Shown here: piece after piece, positions 42,893-53,215 of the stretch | Numbering within the stretch: the first letter of the stretch is position 1 | How the letters are laid out: the number at the start of each line of letters is the position of its first letter | Assembly: GCF_009696465.1 (NCBI RefSeq) | Contig: NZ_VULX01000004.1 | Span: 62,001 to 126,000, forward strand | Direction of reading: 5' to 3' | Length of the DNA: 64,000 nt | DNA from: Inconstantimicrobium porci | GTDB taxonomy: Bacteria > Bacillota > Clostridia > Clostridiales > Clostridiaceae | Made by a program: the position numbers and the translations under genes | Notes under the pieces: generated by a model | Database searches by the model: none | What the model was told of the DNA's origin: nothing | The model's input: the letters and a program-made list of their open reading frames with translations, nothing else

Positions 42893-42985
42893 GAATTTAT
42901 AATTTAGAATGTAGAATTGAGGATGAAACTCTTATGGAGTTTCTAAAAAAAGAGGAGGTATCCTCTTTAAAACTCTACTTAAATA
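42893..42985 (+). repeat. Partial modular repeat (5' modules), forward
   Basis: Arm AATTTAGAATGTAGAATTG, GGATGAAACTC/GAGTTTC, AAAGAGGA/TCCTCTTT. Later modules are absent. It lies between the convergent crcB and asnS. Confidence 0.75.
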
Positions 42986-43026
42986 CTAATCTTGCATCTT
43001 TTGAGATAAAAATATAATCTTAAAAT

Positions 43027-43067
43027 AAAAAAGCAGAAGACACATTATGATGCCTTCTGCTTTTTGT
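43027..43067. terminator. Bidirectional terminator of asnS
   Basis: AAAAAGCAGAAGACA / TGCCTTCTGCTTTTT stem, T-rich on both strands. Confidence 0.9.
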
Positions 43068-43076
43068 CATAGTTTA

Positions 43077-44471
43077 TTAGAATTCGCAAAGTCCTGTAGT
43101 TCTTGGGAATGGGATAACATCTCTGATGTTTGACATTCCTGTGATGTACATGATTAATCTTTCAAATCCAAGACCGAATCCTGAATGCATTGTTTCTCCG
43201 TATTTTCTTAGTTCTAGGTACCACCAGTAAGTTTCCTTATCTAGGCCAAGAGCATCCATTCTAGCTGAAAGTTTTTCAAGACTTTCTTCTCTCTGGCTTC
43301 CTCCGATGATTTCTCCGATTCCTGGTACAAGACAGTCAGCAGCTGCTACAGTCTTATTATCATCATTTAGCTTCATGTAGAATGCTTTGATATCCTTTGG
43401 ATAATCAGTAACGAATACTGGTTTCTTGAAGATTTCTTCTGTTAAATATCTTTCGTGTTCAGTTTGAAGATCATCTCCCCATTTAACTGGGTATTCAAAT
43501 TCTTTTCCTGATTTTAGAAGAAGTTCAACAGCATCAGTGTAGCTTATTCTCTTGAAGTCAGAAGTTGCTACATGATTTAATCTTTCAAGTAATCCCTTGT
43601 CGATGAACTTGTTGAAGAATTCCATTTCTTCTGGACATTGTTCCATAACGTAGTTGATTACGTATTTAAGCATTTCTTCAGCGCAGTCCATGTAGTCAGA
43701 TAAGTCTGCAAAAGCAAGTTCAGGTTCTACCATCCAGAATTCAGCAGCATGTCTTGTTGTATTTGAGTTTTCAGCTCTGAATGTTGGTCCGAAAGTATAG
43801 ATATTTCTGAATGCTAAAGCATAAGATTCACCATTTAACTGTCCTGAAACAGTAAGATGAGACTGTTTGCCAAAGAAATCTTTGCTGTAATCTATCTTTC
43901 CGTCTTCTGTTAATGGTGGGTTCTTCATGTCTAAAGTTGTTACCTGGAACATTTCGCCTGCACCTTCACAGTCTGAGCTTGTTATAAGTGGAGTATTAAC
44001 ATATACAAAGTCTCTTTCCTGGAAGAACTTATGTATAGCATAAGCAGCAACTGAACGAACTCTGAATACTGCTGAGAAAGCATTACTTCTTGGTCTTAAG
44101 TGAGAAATAGTTCTTAAGTATTCAAAAGTGTGTCTCTTTTTTTGTAGAGGGAAGTCTGAGTTAGACATACCTTCAACTACAACTGCATCAGCGTGAATTT
44201 CAAATGGCTGTTTTGCATCTGGAGTTGCTACAAGAGTACCTGTTACTGATATTGATGAACTTATAGGAAGCTTTGATATTTCTTTGAAGTTTTCAAGTTT
44301 GTTATCAAAAACTACCTGAATGTTTTTGAAGAAAGTACCATCATTAACTTCGATAAAACCAAAAGCATTTGAAGCTCTTAAAGTTCTTATCCATCCTGAG
44401 ATTTTTACTTTCTTATCTACATAATCTTTTTCGTTTCTGTAAAGTGTCTTAATGTAAACTACATCTTTCAT
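43077..44471 (-). CDS. asnS: Asparaginyl-tRNA synthetase
   Basis: 464-aa class IIb synthetase. N-terminal OB-fold anticodon domain ([23 protein letters not shown]), motif 2 ([24 protein letters not shown]), motif 3 ([15 protein letters not shown]). The sequence and Asn T-box distinguish it from AspRS. Preceded on the minus strand by the T-box. Confidence 0.96.
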   Translation of the reverse strand: MKDVVYIKTLYRNEKDYVDKKVKISGWIRTLRASNAFGFIEVNDGTFFKNIQVVFDNKLENFKEISKLPISSSISVTGTLVATPDAKQPFEIHADAVVVEGMSNSDFPLQKKRHTFEYLRTISHLRPRSNAFSAVFRVRSVAAYAIHKFFQERDFVYVNTPLITSSDCEGAGEMFQVTTLDMKNPPLTEDGKIDYSKDFFGKQSHLTVSGQLNGESYALAFRNIYTFGPTFRAENSNTTRHAAEFWMVEPELAFADLSDYMDCAEEMLKYVINYVMEQCPEEMEFFNKFIDKGLLERLNHVATSDFKRISYTDAVELLLKSGKEFEYPVKWGDDLQTEHERYLTEEIFKKPVFVTDYPKDIKAFYMKLNDDNKTVAAADCLVPGIGEIIGGSQREESLEKLSARMDALGLDKETYWWYLELRKYGETMHSGFGLGFERLIMYITGMSNIRDVIPFPRTTGLCEF

Positions 44472-44524
44472 AAAAAATCCTCTCTTTCATGTGTAATATA
44501 AATTAGCTAAAAGTAATTTCAAAT

Positions 44525-44775
44525 AAAAAAACCTATCATCCACACTGGGACGAAAGGTTAAAATTCCGCGGTACCACCCAAATTGCCAAATAGGCCTCTT
44601 TAATAATACGCTCAACTGTAACGGGTTGAAATCGTCTAGGCCTACTGTCTCAAAAAACCGAGAGTTCGGATAGAAACTCAGAGACGTTCTTCAATAAAGA
44701 AATAGTATGGATCCTTGCACCACCGTCCACTCGCTAAAACTATAATCTATATTTACTCTTCTCATCATTGTCATA
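44525..44775 (-). ncRNA. T-box leader specific for asparagine, upstream of asnS
   Basis: Minus strand: stem I from GAGAAGAGTAAATATAG; specifier AAC (Asn) at 44688-44686 (GAAG-AAC-GTCTCTGAG). T-box GGGTGGTACCGCGG at 44579-44566. Terminator AACCTTTCGTCCC.../...GGATGATAGGTTTTTT at 44560-44525. Confidence 0.94.
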
Positions 44776-44832
44776 AATTTTTATTAACAATTAAGATTTT
44801 ACATTATAAGTTTATTATTTGCAATGATTATA

Positions 44833-46173
44833 TTAGTTAATGTTCGAATCTTTTACTAATTTATAATCATAATCGATGCCGATAAGAGCATCCCTAAGGT
44901 TGATTAGTGATTCTATATCTGGAATAAGTGGCATTCTGTCCATAGTTTTATTATTAGGATATATATCAGTGGCATAGGAAAGATACATATTTGTATTTTT
45001 TAAAACTTTTGTCTTTGGATTTGAGAATACAGTTTTGAGTCCACCTGTACTTGTTCCGATGATTTTTGAATTTGGAAAGGCATTTTTAAAGTCAATGCCG
45101 GCAAATACACCTGCCGAGAATGTTGATTCATTTGTAAAAATAAACAGCCTGTTATTTTTATCAGCTATATTTTTGAATTTTGGGTCAACTGCTAAGTTTG
45201 AAATAAGATACTTTATAAGTTCAGGGTTACCTCCGCCATTGTCTCTTAAATCTATAATGAATTTCTCAGCATCGCTGTTATTAAAATCTTTTATTAGGCT
45301 ATTAAAGTATAGATTTATATCATTTGAATAAGATAACTGAGATTCACCTATAGATTTTGCTGTAGCTGCATCCATACATGATTTGTATTTGAAATAAAAG
45401 ATTTTATTGTCTTTATCATATGCATGCCAATAATTTTGATTTGATTTTTTGGGTTTTGCAGGAACGTTTTTCTGATTATATAACAGATCAAGAAATACTA
45501 GCTTTTTAAAGTCTTGTTTGTTTATAGCCTTAAATTTAACGTTGAAAGATTTATTTGAGAAATCCTTCAGAGCTAGGGTTATAGTATTATTTGCTGCAAT
45601 TCCTAGTAGCTTTAAGAGTTCGTAATTACGAAGGCTTTTAGAGGCTTTACTTTTTAACCAGTTACTACTTTCATTAGGTGTTACAGCATCTAACTTTTTT
45701 ATTACATCATTAATTGGTAGATTATTAACCTTTGATATTTTGTATCCCAGATATTTTTTATACTCTTTTGTAACTGCAGTAATTCTTAGTGAATTATCAT
45801 CAAACCATGTAGCTGAAAAAGGAAAATATTTTGCTGATTTTACATAGGCAGTGGTGTGGCCATCTTCAACTGATGCTGTAAGCTTCATTAATTCAAGACG
45901 CATGTCATTTATAGAATATTTAGACTGATTTTTTGTAAGATAGTTTAATTTGTTATAATAGTCTGATTTGCTGTATTTATAGAATAAATTAGGATGTAAC
46001 TTAGGGAGATCATTTTTGAAAAATTGTAAATCATCATTATAAGGGGCATCATTAGTTTTGTTTATTACTTTGGCAGGAGATATTGAGTGGTTTATAGCAT
46101 TGCTTAAATATACAACTATCAAGAAAACAACCACATATAACACTGCAAGAAATCTTCTGAAATTAGTTTTCAT
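44833..46173 (-). CDS. S41-family (C-terminal processing-like) peptidase, extracytoplasmic
   Basis: 446 aa with an N-terminal transmembrane segment (FLAVLYVVVFLIVVYLS). N-terminal domain includes DGHTTAY, and the C-terminal tail-specific protease-like domain has IIDLRDNGGGNPELIKYL and NESTFSAGVFAG (catalytic Ser in ST/FSAG). No clear PDZ domain. Likely processes or degrades external peptides; substrate unknown. Followed by the asnS T-box on the same strand. Confidence 0.85.
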   Translation of the reverse strand: MKTNFRRFLAVLYVVVFLIVVYLSNAINHSISPAKVINKTNDAPYNDDLQFFKNDLPKLHPNLFYKYSKSDYYNKLNYLTKNQSKYSINDMRLELMKLTASVEDGHTTAYVKSAKYFPFSATWFDDNSLRITAVTKEYKKYLGYKISKVNNLPINDVIKKLDAVTPNESSNWLKSKASKSLRNYELLKLLGIAANNTITLALKDFSNKSFNVKFKAINKQDFKKLVFLDLLYNQKNVPAKPKKSNQNYWHAYDKDNKIFYFKYKSCMDAATAKSIGESQLSYSNDINLYFNSLIKDFNNSDAEKFIIDLRDNGGGNPELIKYLISNLAVDPKFKNIADKNNRLFIFTNESTFSAGVFAGIDFKNAFPNSKIIGTSTGGLKTVFSNPKTKVLKNTNMYLSYATDIYPNNKTMDRMPLIPDIESLINLRDALIGIDYDYKLVKDSNIN

Positions 46174-46275
46174 TTTTTAATCCCTCCCCCAATCTAATTT
46201 ATTCTATAAATCTAGTCAAAGGTACTTTTAAATTCTAAATTAGAAGTTTTGATATTGAATCAATTATTAAATAAA

Positions 46276-46974
46276 TTACTCTATGCCGCTTTCATATGAA
46301 CTTATAAGTCTATTAGGAAATCGTTTCATTGTCATGTCTTTCATTATTTTTGTGAATTCATATGGAACGTTTTTTATTTTTGCTTTTATAGGCTGGTCTT
46401 TTTCAATTTCAAGTAATGCATAAGTCGCATCGGGCTGTCCATTTTTTGGCTTGCCGACACTTCCATCATTAACTAAAAGTTTGCTACCAAACTGCTTTAT
46501 ATATGGGATGTGTGTATGAGCACATACTAAAGCATCCTCTTCTAGATTTGCCATTATTTCATCTATGTTTTCATTATCTTCTGTTAAGTATTCATTTATT
46601 TTTAATGGGCTTCCGTGTACGAATTTTATCTTTTTACCTTCAAATTCAAGAGTCATAGTTTCAGGAAGTGAAGATAGATAGAACCTATTTGAAGCTCTAA
46701 GTTCTTCATATGTCCATGGTAGTGAAAATGAATTTAAATCTGTATTTCTTATATATGAGTAGGCATTGTCCACAACTGAAGCGTCATAGTTGCCTTTTAA
46801 ACATAAGATGTCTCTCTGTTTTATTAATGCTATTACTTCATTTGGATGACATCCATATCCTACTAGATCACCAAGACAGATTATTTGTGACACTTTTTCA
46901 TTATCTATATCCGCTAAAACCTCCATTAAAGCGTAAAGATTACTATGTATATCAGAGATTATTGCTATTTTCAT
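46276..46974 (-). CDS. Calcineurin-like metallophosphoesterase (YfcE/MJ0936-like)
   Basis: 232 aa. Metal ligands: SDIHSNLYAL, GDLVGYG, GNYD, VHGSP, AHTHIPY. A cytosolic metal-dependent phosphodiesterase; substrate unknown. Its first 20 residues match the calcineurin-like family starts. Confidence 0.9.
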   Translation of the reverse strand: MKIAIISDIHSNLYALMEVLADIDNEKVSQIICLGDLVGYGCHPNEVIALIKQRDILCLKGNYDASVVDNAYSYIRNTDLNSFSLPWTYEELRASNRFYLSSLPETMTLEFEGKKIKFVHGSPLKINEYLTEDNENIDEIMANLEEDALVCAHTHIPYIKQFGSKLLVNDGSVGKPKNGQPDATYALLEIEKDQPIKAKIKNVPYEFTKIMKDMTMKRFPNRLISSYESGIE

Positions 46975-47087
46975 AAGTTATGCCTCCACGTTTAATTTTC
47001 TTCATTAATACAATAAATATTATATCACTTAAACCAGTCTTATCTAATATATTTTATTTGGAGAGCAATTACTATTTTGGTAATAGA

Positions 47088-47320
47088 ATCATATTATTAA
47101 GTATTTTCTAGGGGCTTTATTAACTGTAAGTTTTTTTATCCCTGATATTAATAATATGATAAAGGTTGTTCCTAAGTTAAGAAATGCTGCTATATATGAT
47201 TTCAGTCATTATAATATTGTGGCAGGAATTGTTGGAACTATGCTTTGTTATTTCATTATATGTGGATTATTAGTGAAGTATAGTGAAAGAATTAAAATAA
47301 TAAAAAAGTTAATACTTTAA
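47088..47320 (+). pseudogene. Possible C-terminal remnant of a membrane protein
   Basis: A frame open from about 47088 reads two hydrophobic stretches (KYFLGALLTVSFFIP; IVAGIVGTMLCYFIICGLLV) then a basic tail and stop at 47320. No start with a ribosome binding site. It looks like the end of a decayed gene (for example of an acyltransferase-type membrane protein), but could be chance. The rest of the 415-bp gap holds only promoter-like AT-rich DNA. Confidence 0.4.
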
Positions 47321-47410
47321 GAATATTGTGAGGCTAAGGTATTTTAAATATACATATAAAAATGTATACTAAAAGCATAGTAGATTTACATGCAAATAAG
47401 GAGTGATAAT

Positions 47411-48490
47411 ATGCTTGATAAAAATAGACTTAACAGAGTAATCGAAGGAATGAAAGAACAGAAATTAAAACAGATGCTTGTTTCATCTGCTGCATCTATA
47501 TTCTACCTTACAGGAAAGTGGATTGATTGTGGAGAAAGAATGATTGCTTTGTACATAAACGTTGATGGAACTACAAAGATGTTTATTAATGAGCTTTTCC
47601 CTATAAACGAAGATCTTGGTGTTGAACTAAAATGGCACAGTGATGTGGATAACCCTGTTGATGATATTTTAACTGTTGTGGATAAAAATGAAGCACTTGG
47701 AGTAGACAAAAACTGGCCTTGCCATTTCCTTATCAGCCTTATGGAAAAGAGCGCAGCAAAATCTTATGTTAATGGTTCACATATTCTTGACAGAGTAAGA
47801 ATGATAAAGGATGAAAATGAGAAAAACTTAATGAGAAAGGCTTCAAAACTTAATGATCAAGCTATCGATAAAGTTATTAAGTTCTTATCAATGGATAAGT
47901 CAGAAAAAACAGTTGCATCTGAAGTAGGTAACATATTTGCAGATATGGGTACTCAGGGTAATTCATTCTCACCTATAATAGGCTATGGACCTAACGGAGC
48001 AGATCCACATCATGAATGTGATGGTTCACTTCCTAAGAGTGGTGATACAGTAATCATTGATATGGGATGCAGAAATGAATACTATTGCTCAGATATGACT
48101 AGAACAGTATTTTTAGGAGAGCCTACTGAAGAAGGAAAGAAAGTATATAACCTTGTTCTTGAAGCTAATAAGGCAGGAATAGCAGCTGTAAAACCAGGAG
48201 CTAGATTCTGTGACGTTGATAAGGCTACAAGAGATGTTATTGAAAAAGCTGGCTATGGAAAGTACTTTACACATAGAACTGGACACAGTATCGGTATAGA
48301 AGTTCATGATTTTGGTGATGTAAGTTCAGCTAATACAGAAGTATTAAGACCAGGAATGATTTTCTCAGTAGAACCAGGAATATATCTTTCAGGAAATCTT
48401 GGAGTAAGAATTGAGGACCTTGTAATGGTAACAGAAGACGGATGCGAAGTACTTAATGCATACCCAAAGGACATGATTATACTTAAATAA
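47411..48490 (+). CDS. pepQ: Xaa-Pro dipeptidase/aminopeptidase-like M24 peptidase
   Basis: 359 aa from ATG 47411 (AAGGAG eight bases upstream). M24B fold with N-terminal creatinase-like domain and metal ligands Asp (IIDMG), Asp (SDMTRT), His ([13 protein letters not shown]), Glu (SVEPGIY) and Glu (RIEDL). About 55 residues shorter than the pepP at 232, as typical for PepQ. Prolidase versus aminopeptidase activity is not decided by sequence. Confidence 0.88.
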   Translation: MLDKNRLNRVIEGMKEQKLKQMLVSSAASIFYLTGKWIDCGERMIALYINVDGTTKMFINELFPINEDLGVELKWHSDVDNPVDDILTVVDKNEALGVDKNWPCHFLISLMEKSAAKSYVNGSHILDRVRMIKDENEKNLMRKASKLNDQAIDKVIKFLSMDKSEKTVASEVGNIFADMGTQGNSFSPIIGYGPNGADPHHECDGSLPKSGDTVIIDMGCRNEYYCSDMTRTVFLGEPTEEGKKVYNLVLEANKAGIAAVKPGARFCDVDKATRDVIEKAGYGKYFTHRTGHSIGIEVHDFGDVSSANTEVLRPGMIFSVEPGIYLSGNLGVRIEDLVMVTEDGCEVLNAYPKDMIILK

Positions 48491-48700
48491 TGTAGAATGT
48501 AAAATTTAGAATGTAGAATTGAGGAGGAAATCAGCAGGCTGATTTCTGAATTAAAATGGAGGCTGTGCCTCCAAACCTCTAATTTAGTATTTATAAATTA
48601 AAAACAGCACTGCGAAAGCAGTGCTGTTTTCTTTATTCAATCATAGAAATTCCGTAGGAATTTCAACATCAATATTTTAAAATCTAAATTCTAAATTATA
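48491..48700 (-). repeat. Modular multi-hairpin repeat, full copy, reverse, with embedded terminator
   Basis: Arm, GAGGAAATCAGC/GCTGATTTC, TGGAGGCTGTGCCTCCA, AACCTCT, then a strong terminator AAAACAGCACTGC/GCAGTGCTGTTTT (48601-48630) in place of the inner modules, then GAAATTCC/GGAATTTC, and closing arm AAAATCTAAATTCTAAATT. The terminator is bidirectional and separates the convergent pepQ and nupC. Confidence 0.85.
48601..48634. terminator. Bidirectional terminator between pepQ and nupC
   Basis: Perfect AAAACAGCACTGC / GCAGTGCTGTTTT stem with GAAA loop. Confidence 0.95.
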
Positions 48701-49916
48701 TTAAAAGTCCTGCTATTGTTGCAGTTAAGAATGTTGCAAGTGATCCACCAAGAAGTGCTTTTAATCCTAACTTTGAGATTAATCCTTTCTTGTTTGGAGC
48801 CATAGCACCTATACCACCTATCTGTATAGCGATTGAGCTGAAGTTAGCAAATCCGCATAGAGCATAAGTTAATATAGTTATAGTCTTAGGAGCAAGTGTA
48901 CCAGCTGTTATATATTTTGATAAACTTCCATAAGCAACGAATTCATTAATAGCAAGTTTCTGTCCTAGTAAGTCACCAGCTGCAAATATATCAGATGCTG
49001 GAACACCCATTAAGTAAGCTATAGGTGAGAATATTCTTCCAAGTATCCAGTTTAAGTTTATGTATGGAGCTCCGAATAATCCACATATTGAGCTTATTAA
49101 GAAGTTAACTAAAGCTATTAATGCAACGAATGCTATAAGCATTGCTCCAACATTAAGTGCTAATTGAAGGCCGTCGCTTGCACCTGAAGCAGCAGCATCA
49201 ATAACATTTGCATGATCTATTTCAAGTTCTAGTTCTGCACCATCCATAGTTTCTGGAGTTTCAGTTTCAGGAACTAATATCTTAGCAAAAACAAGTCCTG
49301 CAGGAGCAGCCATTATACTTGCAGCAAGAAGATGTGCCGCATTAACTCCCATTGCTATATATCCAGCCATAACACCGCCAGCTACAGTTGCCATACCACC
49401 AGTCATAACTGCCATAATTTCAGATTTTGTCATCTTATTGATATAAGGTTTTATTAATAATGGTGCTTCAGTCTGGCCTAAGAATATGTTACCAACTGAG
49501 TTTAATGATTCAGCACCACTTGTTCCTAATATTTTTGAGAAAAACTTAGAAACATATTTAATAACAAATTGCATTATTCCTAAATAATAAAGTATACCAA
49601 CAAAAGCTGAGAAGAATATTATTGTAGGTAATGTGTTAAGTGCAAAGATTACTCCGAATTTATCAGTATCAACAAGTGATCCGAATAAGAAAGAAGTTCC
49701 TTCTTTTGTAAAGTCTAAAAGTGTTGAGATTGCGTTGCCTAATCCCGCGAATATTTTTTGTCCAACAGGAACTTTTAAAATAAGTAATGCGAATGCGAAC
49801 TGTATTACTATACCTGTAATAACTAATCTCCAGTTTATTCTCTTTTTGTTATCAGAGAATAGGAAGGCTATTCCAAGAAGTACAATAATTCCGATAATTC
49901 CTATAAATTTATCCAT
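48696..49916 (-). CDS. nupC: Concentrative nucleoside transporter (NupC/CNT family)
   Basis: 406-aa polytopic protein. Conserved CNT elements: GQTEAPLLIKPYINKMTKSEIMAVMTGGMATVAGGVMAGYI and NEFVAYGSL...FANFSSIAIQIGGIG. Imports nucleosides with Na+ or H+. Downstream of purine nucleoside phosphorylase on the minus strand (75 bp gap), giving an uptake-plus-cleavage unit. Confidence 0.95.
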   Translation of the reverse strand: MDKFIGIIGIIVLLGIAFLFSDNKKRINWRLVITGIVIQFAFALLILKVPVGQKIFAGLGNAISTLLDFTKEGTSFLFGSLVDTDKFGVIFALNTLPTIIFFSAFVGILYYLGIMQFVIKYVSKFFSKILGTSGAESLNSVGNIFLGQTEAPLLIKPYINKMTKSEIMAVMTGGMATVAGGVMAGYIAMGVNAAHLLAASIMAAPAGLVFAKILVPETETPETMDGAELELEIDHANVIDAAASGASDGLQLALNVGAMLIAFVALIALVNFLISSICGLFGAPYINLNWILGRIFSPIAYLMGVPASDIFAAGDLLGQKLAINEFVAYGSLSKYITAGTLAPKTITILTYALCGFANFSSIAIQIGGIGAMAPNKKGLISKLGLKALLGGSLATFLTATIAGLLI

Positions 49917-49991
49917 AGTTTTTTCACCGTATCCTTTAATATTTTATCTTTAAGTGGGTAAATAAATTTTATCCCCGGTTTCGCTTTATAA

Positions 49992-50810
49992 TTAAATTTC
50001 TTTAATTATGTTTGTCATAAGGTTTATAAAAGTTGCTTTTACTTTGTTTGAAGTTTCCATGACTTCTTCATGACATAGTGGCTGATCTAAGATTCCAGCT
50101 GCCATATTAGTCATACAAGAAACACCAATTACTTTTAATCCACAGTGATTAGCAATTATTACTTCAGGAACTGTAGACATACCAACAGCATCTCCACCTA
50201 AAGTTCTAATCATTCTAATTTCTGCAGGAGTTTCATAAGTTGGACCACTAAGCATTGTGTATACGCCTTCCCTTAATTCTATTCCAGCATTTTTCGCGAT
50301 TTCTTTAACCTTTGTACGTAAATCCTTATCGTATGCATTAGACATATCAGGGAATCTAGGACCAAATTCATCAAGATTTCTTCCTATAAGCGGATTTCTT
50401 CCTGATAGATTAATATGATCTGAGATAAGTACAAGATCGCCAGGATTAAAGTCTTTGTTAACAGCTCCAGCTGCATTTGTAACTATTAATGTTTGCACTC
50501 CTAAAAGTTTCATTACACGAACTGGGAAAGTAACTTGATCCATTTCGTAACCTTCGTAATAGTGAAATCTTCCTTGCATAGCTACAACTTGTTTACCTTG
50601 GAAGTTTCCAATTACAAGTTTTCCAGCATGACCTGCAACTGTTGAAACAGGGAAGTTTGGAATATTACTATAATTGTAATGTTCAGCATCTTCAATTTTA
50701 TCTGCGATTGCGCCTAGTCCTGAACCAAGAATAAGACCTATTTCAGGCTTGAACTTAGTTTTAGATAGAATAAAATCAGCAGATTCTTTTAGTTTTGTGG
50801 ATAAATCCAT
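49992..50810 (-). CDS. punA: Purine nucleoside phosphorylase (trimeric, PunA type)
   Basis: 272 aa from ATG 50810 (AAGGAG nine bases upstream; the ATG at 50819 is too close to it). Family motifs: GLILGSGLG, GHAGKLVIG, QGRFHYYEGY, TNAAGAVN and GPTYETPAEIRM. Splits purine ribonucleosides to base and ribose-1-phosphate. Transcribed before nupC, probably one operon. Confidence 0.94.
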   Translation of the reverse strand: MDLSTKLKESADFILSKTKFKPEIGLILGSGLGAIADKIEDAEHYNYSNIPNFPVSTVAGHAGKLVIGNFQGKQVVAMQGRFHYYEGYEMDQVTFPVRVMKLLGVQTLIVTNAAGAVNKDFNPGDLVLISDHINLSGRNPLIGRNLDEFGPRFPDMSNAYDKDLRTKVKEIAKNAGIELREGVYTMLSGPTYETPAEIRMIRTLGGDAVGMSTVPEVIIANHCGLKVIGVSCMTNMAAGILDQPLCHEEVMETSNKVKATFINLMTNIIKEI

Positions 50811-50819
50811 AATGCACAT

Positions 50820-51100
50820 CTCCTTCTGCTTATTATTTCAAATTTCAATTAAGAAACTTTTAACGTTAATAATTTTTCATATTTTATTTCACTATATATC
50901 TTTTGTTTGAAGATTATTAGTTATTCTTATATTATAAAATAATTTAAGAAATCCCATATGGTATATTATATAAAAGTTAAGCAATAGTCAATAAGTAAAT
51001 AACAATTACCTTAAATAACTAATTAGTATATCATAATGTAAAACAAAAATAACACATTAAACAAAAAATCTTCATAATGATTTCAAGTTAATGTGTCATT
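50820..51100. promoter_or_regulatory. punA promoter region with a long-loop hairpin
   Basis: AT-rich upstream region of punA. TAACACATTAA (51049) and TTAATGTGTCA (51091) form a hairpin with a 30-nt loop that could terminate the ABC transporter transcript or control punA. Nothing else recognised. Confidence 0.45.
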
Positions 51101-51105
51101 TAATA

Positions 51106-51356
51106 GATAAGATATATGAGAGCAGAGATTAGAGAAGTGGATGAAATTTATTCGCTGCGTTTAAGTAGCAAATAAATTTCTACATCATAATGGAGGATGA
51201 CCTCCAAACCTCTTGTAGAATTGCTGAACGTAATTTCACTTTGTTCATTAAAAACTAGTTTTTAATATTTCAAACTGTTATAAGGGGAATGTGTCCCCTT
51301 ATATGGAAACTCCCACAGGGGAGTTTCATCCTTTTCTCTGCTCTCTTAATTCTGAT
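51106..51356 (-). repeat. Modular multi-hairpin repeat with GA-rich arms, reverse
   Basis: Outer arms GAGAGCAGAGATTAGAGAAG and TTTTCTCTGCTCTCTTAATT are complementary. Inside: GGATGAAATTTAT/ATAAATTTC, TGGAGGATGACCTCCA, AACCTCT, AAGGGGA/TCCCCTT, GAAACTCCC/GGGAGTTTC, ATCC. Immediately follows the second ABC gene on the minus strand. Confidence 0.88.
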
Positions 51357-51433
51357 TTCATAACTTATTTCTATATTGTTATCTAACAAGTAGTTAAAAA
51401 TACAGTTCACAGTAGTTTACTTGTCCGACAAGT

Positions 51434-53215
51434 TTATGCTGACAGGAAGCTGTACTGTGCCATGTATAAATCGTAGTAGGCTCCTTTTTGCCTTAACAGT
51501 TGTTCGTGAGTTCCACATTCTATTATTTTACCATCTGATACAACCATGATTTTGTCACAGTCTCTGATTGTTGAAAGTCTATGAGCAATTACTATAGAAG
51601 TTCTTCCTGTAAGCAGCTTCTGAATTCCTTTCTGAACAAGTCTTTCTGTATGGGTATCAATATTAGAGGTTGCTTCATCAAGAATAAGTATCTTCGGATT
51701 AGCAAGCAGAGCTCTGGCAAATGAGATAAGCTGTCTCTGACCAAGACTTAATCTTGAACCTCTTTCATTTACATTTGTATCATAGCCATCTTCCAGACTC
51801 ATAATGAAGTCATGTGCATTTACTGCTTTAGCTGCTGCGATGATTTCATCATCAGTTGCATCAAGTTTTCCATAGCGGATATTCTCCTTTATTGATGAAG
51901 AGAATAGGAAAGTATCCTGGAGCATTATTCCCATCTGGCTTCTTAAGCTTTCGATATCAACATGTTTTATATCTATGCCATCAATGAGAATTTGTCCTTT
52001 TTGAGGATCATAGAATCTACTTATTAATGAAGCAATTGTTGATTTGCCAGCACCTGTTTCACCAACAAAGGCAATTTTCTGTCCTGCTTTTATTTCAAAG
52101 TTTATATTGCTTAAAGCCTGAGTTTCCTTATCATAGAAAAAGTCAACATTTTTGAATCGTATATTTCCTTTTATTTCAGGCATTATAAGCGCATTTGTAT
52201 CACTCTTGATATCAGGATTTATATCAAGAATATCAAATATCCTTTCAGCAGCTGAGAAGTTTGATATAAGTGTTGTATAAAAATCTGAAAGATTTATTAT
52301 TGGACGCCAAAGCATTCCTATATACATAGTAAAGGCAATTAAAGTACCAGATGATAGAGAACCATTCTTTACAAGAAAATATCCTGCCAGGAATACAATA
52401 ACAGTGCCTATCCCTTGGGATATATCAACTGTAGGCCAGAATAAATCCTGAACCTTTACAGCTGTATCAAATGCATTTACATGATCAGATACGGATTTAT
52501 AAAATCCTTTTGCTTTAAAGTCTTCCTTGTTAAATCCTTCTGTAACCTTTATTCCAGAAAAAGCTTCATGTGAATAAGCTATAAAGTTAGAACGCTTTTG
52601 TCTTGAATCGGCCCATAATTTTGTAGCCTTTATTTCAATTGTAAACATTGAAATCATAAGTACAGGAATTATGATAATACTGCATACAGCAAGTTTTGGA
52701 TTCATTGAAAACATCATTATCATTACGAAAACTAGTGTAAATAAATCTGGAATAGTATTAGTTACACATGTGTTTAACAGATTCTGAAGTGATGATACAT
52801 CTCCAACAACTCTTGCAAGAATCTTTCCAACTGGTCTATTATCAAAAAATGAAAATGATAAAGTCTGTATATGAGTGTATAATTCATGCCTTATATTGAT
52901 TAATATTTTATTTGCAAGTTCATTCATCCATAGAAGTCTATATTTTGAAACAACCATGGAAACAAAGCTTATAAGAAGCAGCAACCCTCCGAATTTTATC
53001 AGACCTTGTACATTTTTTGAAGATACATAGGTATCTATTGAAACCTGAAGCATATATGGAATAAGCACGTTACATGCCATAACAATAAGCATTAGCATTA
53101 TGATGACTGCAACTCTTAGCCTATAGGGCTTAAGGTATGATAAAATTCTTTTTATTGTAGTAAACGATGAGTGCTTTGCAATTAATTCGTCTTGTGAAAT
53201 AGCGTTATGTGCCAT
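51434..53215 (-). CDS. ABC exporter half-transporter, second subunit
   Basis: 593 aa: transmembrane domain (about six helices, 1-330) then ATPase: Walker A GETGAGKST, Q-loop MLQDTFLF, ABC signature RLSLGQRQL, Walker B ILILDEATS. The signature RLSLGQ is noncanonical compared with LSGGQ. Starts directly adjacent to the end of the first subunit (53216), so translation is coupled. Paired subunits of this kind are multidrug or lipid exporters of the BmrCD/LmrCD type. Confidence 0.93.
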   Translation of the reverse strand: MAHNAISQDELIAKHSSFTTIKRILSYLKPYRLRVAVIIMLMLIVMACNVLIPYMLQVSIDTYVSSKNVQGLIKFGGLLLLISFVSMVVSKYRLLWMNELANKILINIRHELYTHIQTLSFSFFDNRPVGKILARVVGDVSSLQNLLNTCVTNTIPDLFTLVFVMIMMFSMNPKLAVCSIIIIPVLMISMFTIEIKATKLWADSRQKRSNFIAYSHEAFSGIKVTEGFNKEDFKAKGFYKSVSDHVNAFDTAVKVQDLFWPTVDISQGIGTVIVFLAGYFLVKNGSLSSGTLIAFTMYIGMLWRPIINLSDFYTTLISNFSAAERIFDILDINPDIKSDTNALIMPEIKGNIRFKNVDFFYDKETQALSNINFEIKAGQKIAFVGETGAGKSTIASLISRFYDPQKGQILIDGIDIKHVDIESLRSQMGIMLQDTFLFSSSIKENIRYGKLDATDDEIIAAAKAVNAHDFIMSLEDGYDTNVNERGSRLSLGQRQLISFARALLANPKILILDEATSNIDTHTERLVQKGIQKLLTGRTSIVIAHRLSTIRDCDKIMVVSDGKIIECGTHEQLLRQKGAYYDLYMAQYSFLSA

